DNA of 35,005 bases from Hyphomicrobiaceae bacterium (lineage in GTDB: Bacteria; Pseudomonadota; Alphaproteobacteria; Rhizobiales; Hyphomicrobiaceae). The notes under the pieces were generated by a model. The model was not told where the DNA came from, searched no databases, and worked only from the letters and a program-made list of their open reading frames with translations. The translations under genes and the position numbers were made by a program. Location of the stretch: contig JAFMSC010000002.1 of NCBI GenBank assembly GCA_017353825.1, positions 1-35,005 of the forward strand, given 5' to 3'. Shown piece after piece: positions 14,263-23,322 of this stretch; positions within the stretch are counted from its first letter, which is position 1; the number at the start of each line of letters is the position of its first letter.

Positions 14263-16218
14263 TCACGCCCGCCCGCCCGTCCGCTTGTTCTGGCGATTGT
14301 TGACGAGGTCGTCCACCACGGCCGGCTCCGCCAGGGTGGAGGTATCCCCCAGGTTGGAGAAGTCGTCCTCGGCGATCTTCCTGAGGATGCGGCGCATGAT
14401 CTTGCCGGAGCGGGTCTTGGGCAGACCCGGCGCGAACTGGATGAGATCGGGCGTAGCCAGCGGGCCGATCTCCTTTCTCACGTGGGCTACCAGCTCCTTT
14501 TGCAGTTCCTCGCTCGGCTGGTAGCCGGCGATCAGCGTCACGTAGCAGTAGATGCCCTGACCCTTGATGTCGTGGGGGTAGCCCACCACGGCGGCCTCGG
14601 CCACCTTGGGGTGAGAGACCAGCGCCGATTCCACCTCAGCCGTGCCGAGGCGGTGGCCCGACACGTTGATCACGTCGTCGACACGGCCGGTGATCCAGTA
14701 ATAGCCGTCCTCGTCGCGCCGGCACCCGTCGCCCGTGAAATACTTGCCGGGGTAGGTGGAGAAGTAGGTCTGCACGAAGCGCTCGTGGTCACCGTAGACC
14801 GTGCGCATCTGGCCGGGCCAGGAGTCCAGGATCACCAGGTTGCCTGAGGTGGCGCCCTCCAGCAGGGCGCCCTTCTCGTCCACCAGCGCGGGTTTGATGC
14901 CGAAGAACGGCCGCGTGGCCGAGCCTGGTTTGAGCTTGGTGGCGCCAGGCAGCGGCGTGATGAGGATACCGCCGGTCTCGGTCTGCCACCAAGTGTCCAC
15001 GATCGGGCAGCGCCCCTCGCCCACCACGCGGTGATACCACTCCCAAGCCTCGGGATTGATGGGCTCGCCCACGGTGCCGAGCAGCTTGAGCGAGGAGCGG
15101 TCGGTGCGCTTGACGTAGTCGTCGCCTGCACCCATCAGCGCGCGGATCGCCGTAGGCGCGGTGTAGAAGATGTTCACGTCCCACTTGTCGATTACATGCC
15201 AGAAGCGCGAGGGCGTCGGGTAGTTCGGCACACCCTCAAACATCAGCGTGGTGGCGCCGTTGGAGAGGGGACCGTAAAGGATGTAGCTGTGGCCCGTGAC
15301 CCAGCCGACGTCGGCCGTGCACCAGTAGATGTCGCCGTCGTGGTAATCGAACACGTACTGGTGCGTCATGGAAACGAAGGTGAGATAGCCGCCCGTCGTG
15401 TGCAGCACGCCCTTGGGCTTGCCGGTGGAACCGGAGGTGTAGAGGATGAACAGCGGGTCCTCTGCGCTCATCTCCACCGGCGGGCAGTCGGCGCTCACCT
15501 TCACCAGCTCGTCGTGCAGCCAGATGTCGCGTCCCTTCGCCCAGGGGATGTCGGCCCCGGTGCGGCGCACCACCAGCACCTTTTCGTCGCCCCTGCAGTT
15601 TTTGAGCGCCTCGTCGGTGTTTTTCTTGAGCGGGATCGGCCGGCCGCCGCGCACGCCCTCGTCCGCTGTGACGATGAACTTGGAGTCGCAGTCGTTGATG
15701 CGCCCCGCCAAGCTGTCGGGCGAGAAGCCGCCGAACACCACCGAGTGGATGGCACCGATGCGGGCGCAGGCCAGGATGGCGTAGGCCGCCTCAGGGATCA
15801 TCGGCAGGTAGATGGTGACGCGGTCGCCCTTCTTGACGCCGTTGGCCTTCAGCACGTTGGCGAACTTGCACACCCGCTCATGCAGCTGCCGATAGGTGAT
15901 GCGCTCGTCGTGGGTGGGGTCGTCGCCCTCCCAGATGATGGCCACCTGGTCGGACCGCTTCTTCAGATGACGGTCGATGCAGTTGTAGGAGGCGTTGAGA
16001 GTGCCGTCCTCGTACCACTTGATGGAGATGTTGCCCGGCCCGTAAGAGGTGTCCTTCACCTTGGTGTAGGGCTTGATCCAGTCAATGCGCTTGCCAGCCT
16101 CACCCCAGAACCCGTTCGGGTCCTCCACCGAGCGCTTGTACAGGCCCAAGTACTTCTCGTTGTCGAGGTAGGCGCGAGCGGCCCATTCGGCCGGCACGTT
16201 ATAGACCTTCTCGGACAT
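14263..16218 (-). CDS. acs: acetyl-CoA synthetase (AMP-forming)
   Basis: The 651-residue enzyme activates acetate to acetyl-CoA through acetyl-AMP. It is full length for the family. Landmarks: N-terminal YNVPAEWAARAYLDNEKYLG, the AMP-binding P-loop LYTSGSTGKPKG (259-270), VDTWWQTETGG, YFTGDGCRRDEDGYYWITGR, and the C-terminal SGKIMRRILRKIA with the acetylatable Lys K606. Acetylation of that Lys is the usual post-translational off-switch. The ATG at 16218 is preceded by GGGAGGA about 10 nt upstream. It stands alone, convergent with the secreted protease-like gene. Confidence 0.97.
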   Translation of the reverse strand: MSEKVYNVPAEWAARAYLDNEKYLGLYKRSVEDPNGFWGEAGKRIDWIKPYTKVKDTSYGPGNISIKWYEDGTLNASYNCIDRHLKKRSDQVAIIWEGDDPTHDERITYRQLHERVCKFANVLKANGVKKGDRVTIYLPMIPEAAYAILACARIGAIHSVVFGGFSPDSLAGRINDCDSKFIVTADEGVRGGRPIPLKKNTDEALKNCRGDEKVLVVRRTGADIPWAKGRDIWLHDELVKVSADCPPVEMSAEDPLFILYTSGSTGKPKGVLHTTGGYLTFVSMTHQYVFDYHDGDIYWCTADVGWVTGHSYILYGPLSNGATTLMFEGVPNYPTPSRFWHVIDKWDVNIFYTAPTAIRALMGAGDDYVKRTDRSSLKLLGTVGEPINPEAWEWYHRVVGEGRCPIVDTWWQTETGGILITPLPGATKLKPGSATRPFFGIKPALVDEKGALLEGATSGNLVILDSWPGQMRTVYGDHERFVQTYFSTYPGKYFTGDGCRRDEDGYYWITGRVDDVINVSGHRLGTAEVESALVSHPKVAEAAVVGYPHDIKGQGIYCYVTLIAGYQPSEELQKELVAHVRKEIGPLATPDLIQFAPGLPKTRSGKIMRRILRKIAEDDFSNLGDTSTLAEPAVVDDLVNNRQNKRTGGRA

Positions 16219-16294
16219 CGCGCGCTTTTCCTCCCATGGAACTACGCCGTTGAGCCCTATTTATCTGCAGCCGGCAGCAATGGGCAACCGCCCG

Positions 16295-16560
16295 TTGGTC
16301 GAATGCCGGGCGGTGGCTTGACCGATGTAAGCGCTCATCGCCTTGCTTTTGAGGGCCGGCCGCCTGGCTCTCCGCACCAAACCGTTCCCGGGCGACCCGG
16401 ACAAACTCCTCCAGATGCCGGGCCAGCATCAGCATGGAAGGGGCAAAGGCGAGTGGAGCAAGACCGAGAAGAGGATGACTGCAAGCCAGTTGACGAAAAC
16501 GATCCCTCCGTCACTGGCCTTCTCGTGATCAAACTCTTGCCGCCAATCCCCTTTCCGAGC
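16295..16560 (-). pseudogene. possible decayed membrane protein gene upstream of acs
   Basis: On the minus strand one frame reads DWRQEFDHEKASDGGIVFVN then a hydrophobic WLAVIL, and the next frame continues LLGLAPLAFAPSMLMLARHL then EEFVRVARERFGAE. Joined by a one-base shift near 16460 they give a plausible membrane helix plus amphipathic tail. No start with a ribosome site is visible, and the downstream frame runs into the acs start. The rest of the roughly 570-base acs-ctrA interval shows nothing else. Weak evidence. Confidence 0.25.
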
Positions 16561-16787
16561 CAAGCGCCGCCGGTGGCGCCGATGCTTCTCCGCGTCGATG
16601 GCCCCGACGAGGGGCGGGCTTGATCGCGAACGTCGGCGTCAAGCGCACGCGATGTCACGCGCCGGGGATGGCCGACCGAACACAAAGGCGATCGGGCAAG
16701 CGCGATGATTGGCGCATTTCGGACCTCACGCCTCGTGCCCCAAACGGCGATCGAGCCGCGGGATCGGATCCGCTGGGTTCGGATTCG

Positions 16788-17483
16788 CTACGCCGCGACG
16801 TTGTTGGTGTTGGGGTCGCGCAGGACATAGCCGCGGCCCCACACCGTCTCGATGTAGTGCTGGCCGCCGGTGGCCGCCTGCAACTTCTTGCGCAGTTTAC
16901 AGATGAACACGTCAATGATCTTGAGCTCGGGCTCATCCATGCCACCGTAGAGGTGGTTGAGGAACATCTCCTTGGTCAGCGTCGTGCCCTTGCGCAGCGA
17001 GAGCAGCTCCAGCATCTGATATTCCTTGCTCGTCAGATGCACGCGCTGGCCGTTCACCTCCACCGTCTTGGTGTCAAGGTTGACGCGCAGGTTGCCGGTC
17101 TCGATTACCGACTGGGCGTGGCCCTTGGAGCGACGCACAATGGCATGGATGCGGGCGATAAGCTCGTCCTTATGAAACGGCTTCGTCATGTAGTCGTCGG
17201 CGCCGAAGCCCAGCCCGCGGACTTTGTCTTCGATGCCGGCGAGGCCGGACAGGATCAGGATGGGCGTTGAGACCTTGCTTACCCGGAGTGTCTTGAGCAC
17301 TTCGTAGCCGCTCATGTCGGGCAGGTTCAGGTCGAGAAGGATGATATCGTAGTCGTAGATCTTGCCAATATCCACACCCTCCTCGCCGGTCTCGGTGATG
17401 TAGACATTGAACCCTTCAGATTGAAGCATCAGCTCGATGCTCTGCGCGGTTGCGCTGTCGTCTTCGATCAGAAGGACCCGCAT
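16788..17483 (-). CDS. ctrA: cell-cycle master response regulator CtrA
   Basis: This 231-residue OmpR-type regulator has a receiver domain (1-120) with acidic pocket residues E7-D8-D9, phospho-acceptor D51 in IILLDLNLPDMSGYEVL and the conserved Lys in YMTKPFHKDE. A winged-helix DNA-binding domain (about 130-231) follows, including VHLTSKEYQMLELLSLRKG and the Alpha-conserved IIDVFICKLRKKL. CtrA activates or represses cell-cycle, motility and division genes through TTAA-N7-TTAA sites. The ATG at 17483 has an AGAGGA site 7 nt upstream. It is divergent from the fliJ-like gene, and sciP, which encodes its co-repressor, is 1.7 kb away. Confidence 0.97.
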   Translation of the reverse strand: MRVLLIEDDSATAQSIELMLQSEGFNVYITETGEEGVDIGKIYDYDIILLDLNLPDMSGYEVLKTLRVSKVSTPILILSGLAGIEDKVRGLGFGADDYMTKPFHKDELIARIHAIVRRSKGHAQSVIETGNLRVNLDTKTVEVNGQRVHLTSKEYQMLELLSLRKGTTLTKEMFLNHLYGGMDEPELKIIDVFICKLRKKLQAATGGQHYIETVWGRGYVLRDPNTNNVAA

Positions 17484-18186
17484 TGTTATTCCTCTCTTCC
17501 CTGACCCGCTGAGAGTCCCGCTGCCCACGCACGAAGGAGACGTACTGCCGAGGCCAAGCCCACTGGCGAAGCTAGACGCCACAAGTTAACGAAAGCTAAT
17601 TTTGCATTACGCCCTTGCGGCGCTTTGCACAACCGCTTCGTGCTGGCGCAGCACGCCTAGAAACCCACGCGCAGTCAACGACACGCGACGCAACCACCCA
17701 AGCTCCAGGTGCTTGGCCGCCGACCTTATGACGCGGCCGCCCTGCCGAAGAGACAAGGGAGGCAAGTTCCAACTTTTGTCGCTTTGGATGAGCCCCAGCG
17801 ACCAGCCCCGGACACGGTTTCGGGCGCAATTCCGGTGGCCGGGCCGAACCTAACTGATTTGCGAACGGGGCCCTAGAGGGGTAGAAGCAAAAAATTTCCC
17901 CTTGCGCGGCGCTGCCGAATTGGGCTGAGCTAACGTTGCTTTACCGCAACTTAAGTGCTCCCGCATAGCGTGCGCGGGGCGCGCGCGAAAGCCGGGCTCG
18001 GCCCGAACAGATCGATCCGGTGGTCGATCCGATCCAAACGGCACTAAGGATGCCGTCGCGCTCTTGGGTCGGCATGAGCACTGGTCGCCGGGTCGGCACA
18101 CAAAGCGCAAGCGTTGACGTGCAAAAGGATGCGAGACAAGCCATCTGCGGGATGCGGTCTAACATTGGGGTGTTGGGGTACGCACG
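17484..18186. promoter_or_regulatory. ctrA-fliJ divergent control region
   Basis: About 700 bases without a gene. A GAGTC (GANTC, CcrM methylation) site lies at 17513-17517, 30 nt upstream of ctrA. A GTTAAC hexamer at 17585-17590, with TAAT nearby at 17597-17600, could be an imperfect CtrA half-site pair. In Caulobacter the ctrA promoter is controlled by GANTC methylation and by CtrA itself; the same is inferred here. No -35/-10 pair is assigned. Confidence 0.4.
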
Positions 18187-18558
18187 ATGAAGCCACGTGA
18201 TTCCGCGGTCCGGGCGAAGCGGTTCGAGGTCGCCGAGAGTGGGCGCAAGGTCGCATCCCTGGAAGGAACGATCCGCGATTTCGAGCACTTGGCGTCCGAG
18301 CTCGCACGACAGATCGCGAACGAGGAGGATCGCACCGGAGTAAGAGACCAAGCTCACTTCGCCTATTCCACGTTCGCCAAGGCCGCGGCCCAGCGGCGCG
18401 CCAATCTTCTCACCTCCGTGGAGGACCTCAAGGGGAAGCTGGCGGCGGCCAAGCGCGAGTACGAGGAAGCGGCGCTCGCCCTAAAGCGGCTCGAGCCCAC
18501 CGAGGAGCGCGACCGTGTGCACCACAAGGGCGACCCCCGCGCGGCCGCCGGCGGCTGA
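18187..18558 (+). CDS. fliJ: FliJ-like flagellar export chaperone
   Basis: A 123-residue, nearly all alpha-helical coiled-coil protein: MKPRDSAVRAKRFEVAESGR, then VASLEGTIRDFEHLASELAR, the alphaproteobacterial RTGVRDQAHFAYSTFAKAA motif with AQRRANLLTSVEDLKGKL. This matches the FliJ proteins found beside ctrA in Hyphomicrobiales. FliJ helps the FliI ATPase feed substrates to the flagellar export gate. fliI, its usual neighbour, is not in this window. The start at 18187 has only a weak GGGG purine stretch upstream. The Gly/Ala-rich last ten codons may be read-through tail. Confidence 0.8.
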   Translation: MKPRDSAVRAKRFEVAESGRKVASLEGTIRDFEHLASELARQIANEEDRTGVRDQAHFAYSTFAKAAAQRRANLLTSVEDLKGKLAAAKREYEEAALALKRLEPTEERDRVHHKGDPRAAAGG

Positions 18559-18592
18559 ACCGGCCTTGCGCTCGTCCCGGGCAGCCAGAGCG

Positions 18593-19180
18593 ATGAAGAC
18601 CCCTGCGGCCGCGAAATGGCCCCGCCTCACGGGGATCGGCTTGGTCCTGGCCGGCGGGGTTGGCGGCTGCACCGCCGCCAACCTGCCAAAGCTGCCCTCA
18701 CTCCCTCTGCTTCCTACCCCATCTGAAACCGCGGCAGCGACCGGGTCGGGCCCCCAGGAGGCCTCGCTGATGGTTTCCGGCACGCCGACGGGCGTGTTCA
18801 CCGAGGTGGCGCGCGAGGTACTCGGGTGCTGGTTCGGCGCCGGCGGGCCGCTCAAGGCAAGCCACGTCTACCACGCCGAAGCCGAGCCGCCGGCCAAGGG
18901 TGGGGCGGCCGTGATCGTCATCCACGAGCGCGACGTGTCCTTCAACGACCAGCGCGGCCCGCGTGCCTACCGTATCTCGTTCGGCGACGAGGCGGGCGGC
19001 GTGCACGTGGTCGCCACGGCCCTCAAGTTCGACGGGCCGAAGGCACAGGCGATGGCGCGCGACGTGGAGACCTGGGCCAAGGGCGGTACGGGCTGTCAGC
19101 TGCGCGCCCTCTATCCGTCGCCGGCGCCGCCCTCATCGGCCAAGACGGCCAAGGCTCCAGCTCCGACCAGGAAGCACTGA
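18593..19180 (+). CDS. probable lipoprotein of unknown function
   Basis: 195 residues with a signal peptide and lipobox LAGGVGGC (lipid-modified C26), then a Pro/Leu-rich linker and a compact domain from about residue 55 containing VAREVLGCWFGAGGPLKASH, AAVIVIHERD, RAYRISFGDEAGG and the Cys-containing GGTGCQLRALYP. I do not recognise the domain. It follows the fliJ-like gene by 34 nt on the same strand, so the two may be co-transcribed. It is convergent with sciP. Confidence 0.7.
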   Translation: MKTPAAAKWPRLTGIGLVLAGGVGGCTAANLPKLPSLPLLPTPSETAAATGSGPQEASLMVSGTPTGVFTEVAREVLGCWFGAGGPLKASHVYHAEAEPPAKGGAAVIVIHERDVSFNDQRGPRAYRISFGDEAGGVHVVATALKFDGPKAQAMARDVETWAKGGTGCQLRALYPSPAPPSSAKTAKAPAPTRKH

Positions 19181-19231
19181 GGTTCGGCGCGGAACTGGCC
19201 GCATCCGGCCGGGCGATTGGTCGCTGGACGG

Positions 19232-19510
19232 TCAGTCCCGGTAGTCCTGGACACGCGTGGCGCGCAGCCCAGGCAGGCCGTGGCGCTCGATGGAGCGTTG
19301 CCACGACAGGAACTCGTCGATGGTGAGCTTATAACGCTCGCAGGCCTCCTCGAGGCTCAGCAAACCGCCGCGCACGGCCGCAACCACCTCGGCCTTGCGC
19401 CGGATCACCCAGCGCTTCGTGTCCTTGGGCGGAAGATCGGCGATGGTAAGCGGGCTCCCGTCCGGCCCGATCACATAGCGGACCCGCGCCCGGTATTGTT
19501 GTTCGGTCAT
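19232..19510 (-). CDS. sciP: CtrA inhibitor SciP (DUF1153)
   Basis: This 92-residue protein carries the whole SciP signature: RVRYVIGPDGSPLTIADLPP, then KRWVIRRKAEVVAAVRGGLL, then SLEEACERYKLTIDEFLSWQ and a basic C-terminus. The fold is a helix-turn-helix. In Caulobacter, SciP binds DNA and CtrA and blocks CtrA-dependent transcription in swarmer cells. The ATG at 19510 starts at the usual MTEQQYRARV; an in-frame upstream extension is not conserved. Presence close to ctrA and fliJ makes a compact cell-cycle/motility locus. Confidence 0.95.
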   Translation of the reverse strand: MTEQQYRARVRYVIGPDGSPLTIADLPPKDTKRWVIRRKAEVVAAVRGGLLSLEEACERYKLTIDEFLSWQRSIERHGLPGLRATRVQDYRD

Positions 19511-19543
19511 GATGCTCGTTACACTAGTCAGACCTGGCACCAC

Positions 19544-19933
19544 GCTAGAGGAATGCGATTAAAATCAACCTACTGGTGTGGGTAAATACTTGGAGAAGCA
19601 TTGCGCCGCATTAAGGTGGGCGATGGTTAATCAGGCAATTGCCCTGGTTAATTTTGAAACGGTCAGAGCTGGAGCTGAACGAATATAGTTCTCTCCGGTT
19701 TTTTGGCCCGATCGCCGGGGCAAGGTGTGCGGGGTTCAGGTCGGCTGGCGAACCGGCAGGGCTTGGGCGGGCGCGGGGCAGGGCGTGGGGCGCTGCCGTC
19801 TAGCTGTGGCGCTGCTGTGCGTCTTGATTGCGCCGGCGCGTCTCGCCATATTCGGAAACTGTAGACGGGGACGGTAGCGTCCCCCCGGCGGTTTTTCTTG
19901 TCTCGCGGCTGCGAAGCACATCGACGGGCGCCC
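19544..19933. promoter_or_regulatory. sciP-mnmA divergent intergenic region
   Basis: About 390 bases with no gene. Its one clear structure is a direct repeat TGGTTAAT at 19624-19631 and 19645-19652, 21 bp apart (two DNA turns), with a perfect palindrome GGCAATTGCC at 19634-19643 between them. The TTAA cores resemble CtrA half-sites, although the 7-bp spacing of the classical box is not met by two perfect halves. Confidence 0.45.
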
Positions 19934-21109
19934 ATGCCTCCCAACCCGCCAACCGGCCCGCTTGCCGCAAGGACAGGGCGCCGCATCATCGTCGCCATGT
20001 CAGGCGGCGTCGATTCCTCGGTCGTCGCCGGGCTGCTCAAGCGCGACGGACATGACGTGATCGGCGTCACGCTCCAGCTCTACGACCACGGCGAGGCGCT
20101 CGGGCGGCGCGGCAGCTGCTGCGCCGGCCAGGACATCCACGACGCCCGCCGGGTGGCCGACAGGCTCGGCATTCCCCACTACGTGCTCGACTACGAGGCC
20201 CGCTTCCGGGCCGGCGTCATAGAGGCGTTCGCCGACAGCTACGCGGCGGGCGAGACGCCGATCCCGTGTGTCGCCTGCAACCAGAAGATCAAGTTCCGCG
20301 ACCTGCTCGATACCGCCCTCAAGTTGGGGGCGGACTTGCTGGCGACGGGCCACTACATCGAGCGCCGTGACGGGCCGGCCGGACCTGAGCTTTATCGCTC
20401 GCACGACGCCGAGCGCGACCAGAGCTATTTCTTGTTCACCACCACGCGCACCCAGCTCGCCCGGCTGATGTTCCCGCTGGGGAGCCGGCCAAAGCGTGAG
20501 GTGCGGGCGTTGGCGCGCGAGCTCGATCTGCCCGTAGCCGACAAACCAGACAGCCAGGACATCTGCTTCGTGCCCAAGGGGCGCTATAGCAGCCTGGTCG
20601 AGCGCCTCAGGCCCGGCGCCGCCGAACCCGGTGCCATCGTGCATGTGGACGGCCGCGTGCTGGGGCGCCACAACGGCATCATCCACTACACCATCGGCCA
20701 GCGTCACGGGCTAGGCGTATCGGGCCCCGCCCCGGTCTACATCGTGCGCCTCGACGCCGCGAACCGCGAGGTGGTGGTGGGCCCGCGCGAGAGCGTCTTC
20801 ATGCGCAGCCTCGTGCTGCGGGACGTGAACTGGTTGGGTGACGAGCCGCTACCCGCTGCAGGTCAGGACGTCGCGGTGCGCATCCGTTCCACCTCCCCGC
20901 CGCAGCCGGCCCGCGTGTATCATAACGGCGAGCGAGTGCGCGTCCGGCTCCGCGCCGGCGAATACGGCGTCGCCCCAGGCCAGGCGTGCGTATTCTACGC
21001 CGACGCAGGTGCGCGGGCGCGGGTGCTGGGTGGCGGCTTCATCGAGAGCGCCGCGGCGGCAGGCGAGGGAGCGCCGGACGCCGTTGGTAGGGAGCTGGTA
21101 GGGTCCTAG
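19934..21109 (+). CDS. mnmA: tRNA 2-thiouridine(34) synthase MnmA
   Basis: The 391-residue enzyme adds sulfur to U34 of tRNAs for Lys, Glu and Gln. The PP-loop SGGVDSSVVAGLL (23-35) binds ATP. The catalytic Cys pair is C112 in TPIPCVACNQKIKF and C211 in DSQDICFVPKG, and GHYIERR and HYTIGQRHGLG are typical. The start is placed at 19934 (MPPNPPTGP); a further upstream in-frame start lacks support, and no strong ribosome site is visible. A C-terminal tail of about 20 residues is variable. The methyltransferase gene follows in the same direction after 56 nt. Confidence 0.95.
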   Translation: MPPNPPTGPLAARTGRRIIVAMSGGVDSSVVAGLLKRDGHDVIGVTLQLYDHGEALGRRGSCCAGQDIHDARRVADRLGIPHYVLDYEARFRAGVIEAFADSYAAGETPIPCVACNQKIKFRDLLDTALKLGADLLATGHYIERRDGPAGPELYRSHDAERDQSYFLFTTTRTQLARLMFPLGSRPKREVRALARELDLPVADKPDSQDICFVPKGRYSSLVERLRPGAAEPGAIVHVDGRVLGRHNGIIHYTIGQRHGLGVSGPAPVYIVRLDAANREVVVGPRESVFMRSLVLRDVNWLGDEPLPAAGQDVAVRIRSTSPPQPARVYHNGERVRVRLRAGEYGVAPGQACVFYADAGARARVLGGGFIESAAAAGEGAPDAVGRELVGS

Positions 21110-21165
21110 AGCCGCCGCCGGGGCGGCCTGCTGGTGGAGTGGAAGGCATGGGAAGGGAGGTGGCG

Positions 21166-21864
21166 ATGACGTCCAGTCCTCGGACGACGAAGCGGAAGCG
21201 CAGAAGGCAGATGCGTCCGCCGTCCATGGACGAGGCCGCGGTTAAGAGCGCCTACCGGCGCTGGGCCCCGGTCTACGACAACACGTTCGGGCGGGTGGCA
21301 GCAGAAGGGCGCAAGCACGCCGTCGAGATCATCAACCGCGGGAGCGGCCGGGTGCTGGAGGTGGGTGTGGGCACCGGCCTGTCGCTGCCGTCCTATCGGC
21401 GCGATCTGGAGATCGTCGGCATCGACCTGTCGCCCGATATGCTGGAGAAGGCGCGCGCGCGTGTGGCAGCCGAGGGGCTCCGTAACGTCAGCGGCCTTCA
21501 CGAGATGGACGCGGGCGACCTCAAGTTCCCCGACGGCTCGTTCGACACCGTGGTGGCCATGTACGTGATGACGGTGGTGCCAGAGCCCGAGAAAGTGATG
21601 CGCGAGCTCGCCCGCGTGTGCCGACCGGGCGGCGAGGTGCTGCTCGTCAACCATTTCAGCTCCGCGGAGGGCATGCGCGGCTGGGTGGAGCGGCAAATGG
21701 CGCCCTTCGCCCACAAGATCGGCTGGCGCCCCGTGTTCGACGTCGAGCGCGTGATGGGCTGCGGCGACCTGCAGCTGATCGAGAAGCGCGGGCTACGCCC
21801 CCTTCGCCTCTTTACCATGATGCGCTTCCGCAAGGCCGGCGGCGAGGGGCGGGCGGCGGCGTGA
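21166..21864 (+). CDS. pmtA: SAM methyltransferase, PmtA-like (phosphatidylethanolamine N-methyltransferase)
   Basis: 232 residues with a class I SAM-binding fold: motif I RVLEVGVGTGLSLPSY (62-77), acidic EIVGIDLSPDML, and MYVMTVVPEPEKVMRELAR and CRPGGEVLLVNHF. The N-terminal MDEAAVKSAYRRWAPVYDN (21-39) and the overall length match the Rhodobacter/Sinorhizobium PmtA group, which makes phosphatidylcholine by three methylations of phosphatidylethanolamine. A related quinone methyltransferase cannot be excluded. The ATG at 21166 has a GGGAGG site 6 nt upstream; the first 20 residues are an Arg/Lys-rich extension. Convergent with fadI. Confidence 0.75.
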   Translation: MTSSPRTTKRKRRRQMRPPSMDEAAVKSAYRRWAPVYDNTFGRVAAEGRKHAVEIINRGSGRVLEVGVGTGLSLPSYRRDLEIVGIDLSPDMLEKARARVAAEGLRNVSGLHEMDAGDLKFPDGSFDTVVAMYVMTVVPEPEKVMRELARVCRPGGEVLLVNHFSSAEGMRGWVERQMAPFAHKIGWRPVFDVERVMGCGDLQLIEKRGLRPLRLFTMMRFRKAGGEGRAAA

Positions 21865-21923
21865 ACGTTCCGCGCAGCTCATTGGCATCGGGCTGAGCAA
21901 CGTCTTCAAATGTTGAGCCAACC

Positions 21924-23228
21924 CTACGCGGCCAGCTGCATCTGCGCCGCGTTCTTGCCTTCGAGGATGGCGGCGACGCCCATGCCGCCGGCGGTGCAGA
22001 TGGAGATCAGGCCGCGGCCGCCGTGCCTGGAGAGGAGCTTGGCGAGGTTGGCGAGGATGCGGGCGCCGGTCGCGGCGAACGGATGGCCGAAGGCGAGGCT
22101 CGACCCGTGCACGTTGAGCCTCGAGCGATCGATGGGGCCCAGCGGCTCGTCGCGGCCGAGGTGGGTCTTGCAGTAGGCGGGATCCTCCCAGGCCTTCAGC
22201 GTGGCCAGCACCTGCGCGGCAAAGGCCTCGTGGATCTCGTAGAAGTCGAAGTCCTGCAGTTTGAGGCCATTGCGCAAGAGCAGCTGGGACACCGCGACGG
22301 TGGGCGCCATCAGGAGCCCCTCGCCTGCAACGAAGTCGAGAGCGGAGGTCTGCGCATCGATGAAGTAGGCCTCAACCGGCAGGCCGCGGCTGGTCGCCCA
22401 TTCTTCCGAGGCCAGCAGCACGGCGGCGGCGCCGTCGGTAAGCGGAGTGGAGTTGGCGGCGGTGAGGGTGCCGCGCCCAGATTTGTCGAACGAGGTCTTC
22501 AAGCTGGCCATCTTCTCCAGGTTGATGTCCTCGCGCATGTTGTTGTCGCGGTACACGCCAGCATACGGCAGCACCAGATCGTCCATGTAGCCCGAGCGGT
22601 AGGCCGCGGCGGCCTTCTTGTGGCTCTCGAAGGCAAGCTTGTCCTGCTCAGCCCGGGAAATGTGCCACTCCTGCGCCATCAGCTCGGCGTGCTGGCCCAT
22701 GGAGAGGCCTGTGCGCGGCTCGGCCACCGACGGCGGCTGCGGCGCGAGCTCTCCGGGCGTGAAGCCCTTGAAGGCCTTGAGCCGGTCGGCAAAGGAGCGC
22801 GCGTTCTGCGCCTCGACCAGGCGGTGTGCGAACTTCTCCTTGAACACGATGGGCGCATCCGAGGTCGTGTCTGAGCCCATGGCTATGCCGCTGTCGATCT
22901 GGCCGACGGCGATCTTGGCGGCCAACCCCATGGCCGCCTGCAGGCTGGTGCCGCACGCCTGCTGCATGGTGATGCCGGGCGTTGTGGGCGCGAGCTTGGT
23001 GCCCAGCACCGCCTCGCGCGCCAGGTTCCAGTCCCTGGAGTGGGTGACGACGGCGCCACCCACCGCCTCGTCGATGTGCACGCCAGCGAGGTGGTACTTG
23101 TCGACCAGCCCGTTGAGCACGGCAGTGAGCATCTCTAGGTTGGATTTGTCCGCAAAGAGCGTGTTGGAGCGGCAGAACGGGATGCGCAAGCCGCCGATCA
23201 CCGCCACGCGCCGAAGGGTTTGGTTCAT
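21924..23228 (-). CDS. fadI: acetyl-CoA acyltransferase (3-ketoacyl-CoA thiolase)
   Basis: A 434-residue thiolase that releases acetyl-CoA in the last step of beta-oxidation. The acylated nucleophile is C92 in TMQQACGTSLQAAMG, with the catalytic His H382 in FGHPFAATGARI and the proton-shuttling Cys C411 in ISICTAGGMGVA; EIHEAFAAQ is also present. The form resembles FadI rather than biosynthetic PhaA. The ATG at 23228 has GGAG 7 nt upstream. It follows fadJ in the same direction after 125 nt, a gap containing a palindromic repeat, so it may be co-transcribed with partial processing or attenuation. Confidence 0.92.
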   Translation of the reverse strand: MNQTLRRVAVIGGLRIPFCRSNTLFADKSNLEMLTAVLNGLVDKYHLAGVHIDEAVGGAVVTHSRDWNLAREAVLGTKLAPTTPGITMQQACGTSLQAAMGLAAKIAVGQIDSGIAMGSDTTSDAPIVFKEKFAHRLVEAQNARSFADRLKAFKGFTPGELAPQPPSVAEPRTGLSMGQHAELMAQEWHISRAEQDKLAFESHKKAAAAYRSGYMDDLVLPYAGVYRDNNMREDINLEKMASLKTSFDKSGRGTLTAANSTPLTDGAAAVLLASEEWATSRGLPVEAYFIDAQTSALDFVAGEGLLMAPTVAVSQLLLRNGLKLQDFDFYEIHEAFAAQVLATLKAWEDPAYCKTHLGRDEPLGPIDRSRLNVHGSSLAFGHPFAATGARILANLAKLLSRHGGRGLISICTAGGMGVAAILEGKNAAQMQLAA

Positions 23229-23322
23229 TGAGGGCTCCGATGGGGCCAGACCGTGCGGGCCTGCCCCGTTCTGCAACCTGTTTGCCACCTAACGGTACGC
23301 TCGCTCAGACGGCGTGCCATGC

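Noticed and set aside
15031..16623. A 530-codon plus-strand open frame opposite acs
   Set aside because: It lies antisense to a complete, well-conserved acs gene, has no motifs or ribosome site, and is explained by GC-rich third positions.
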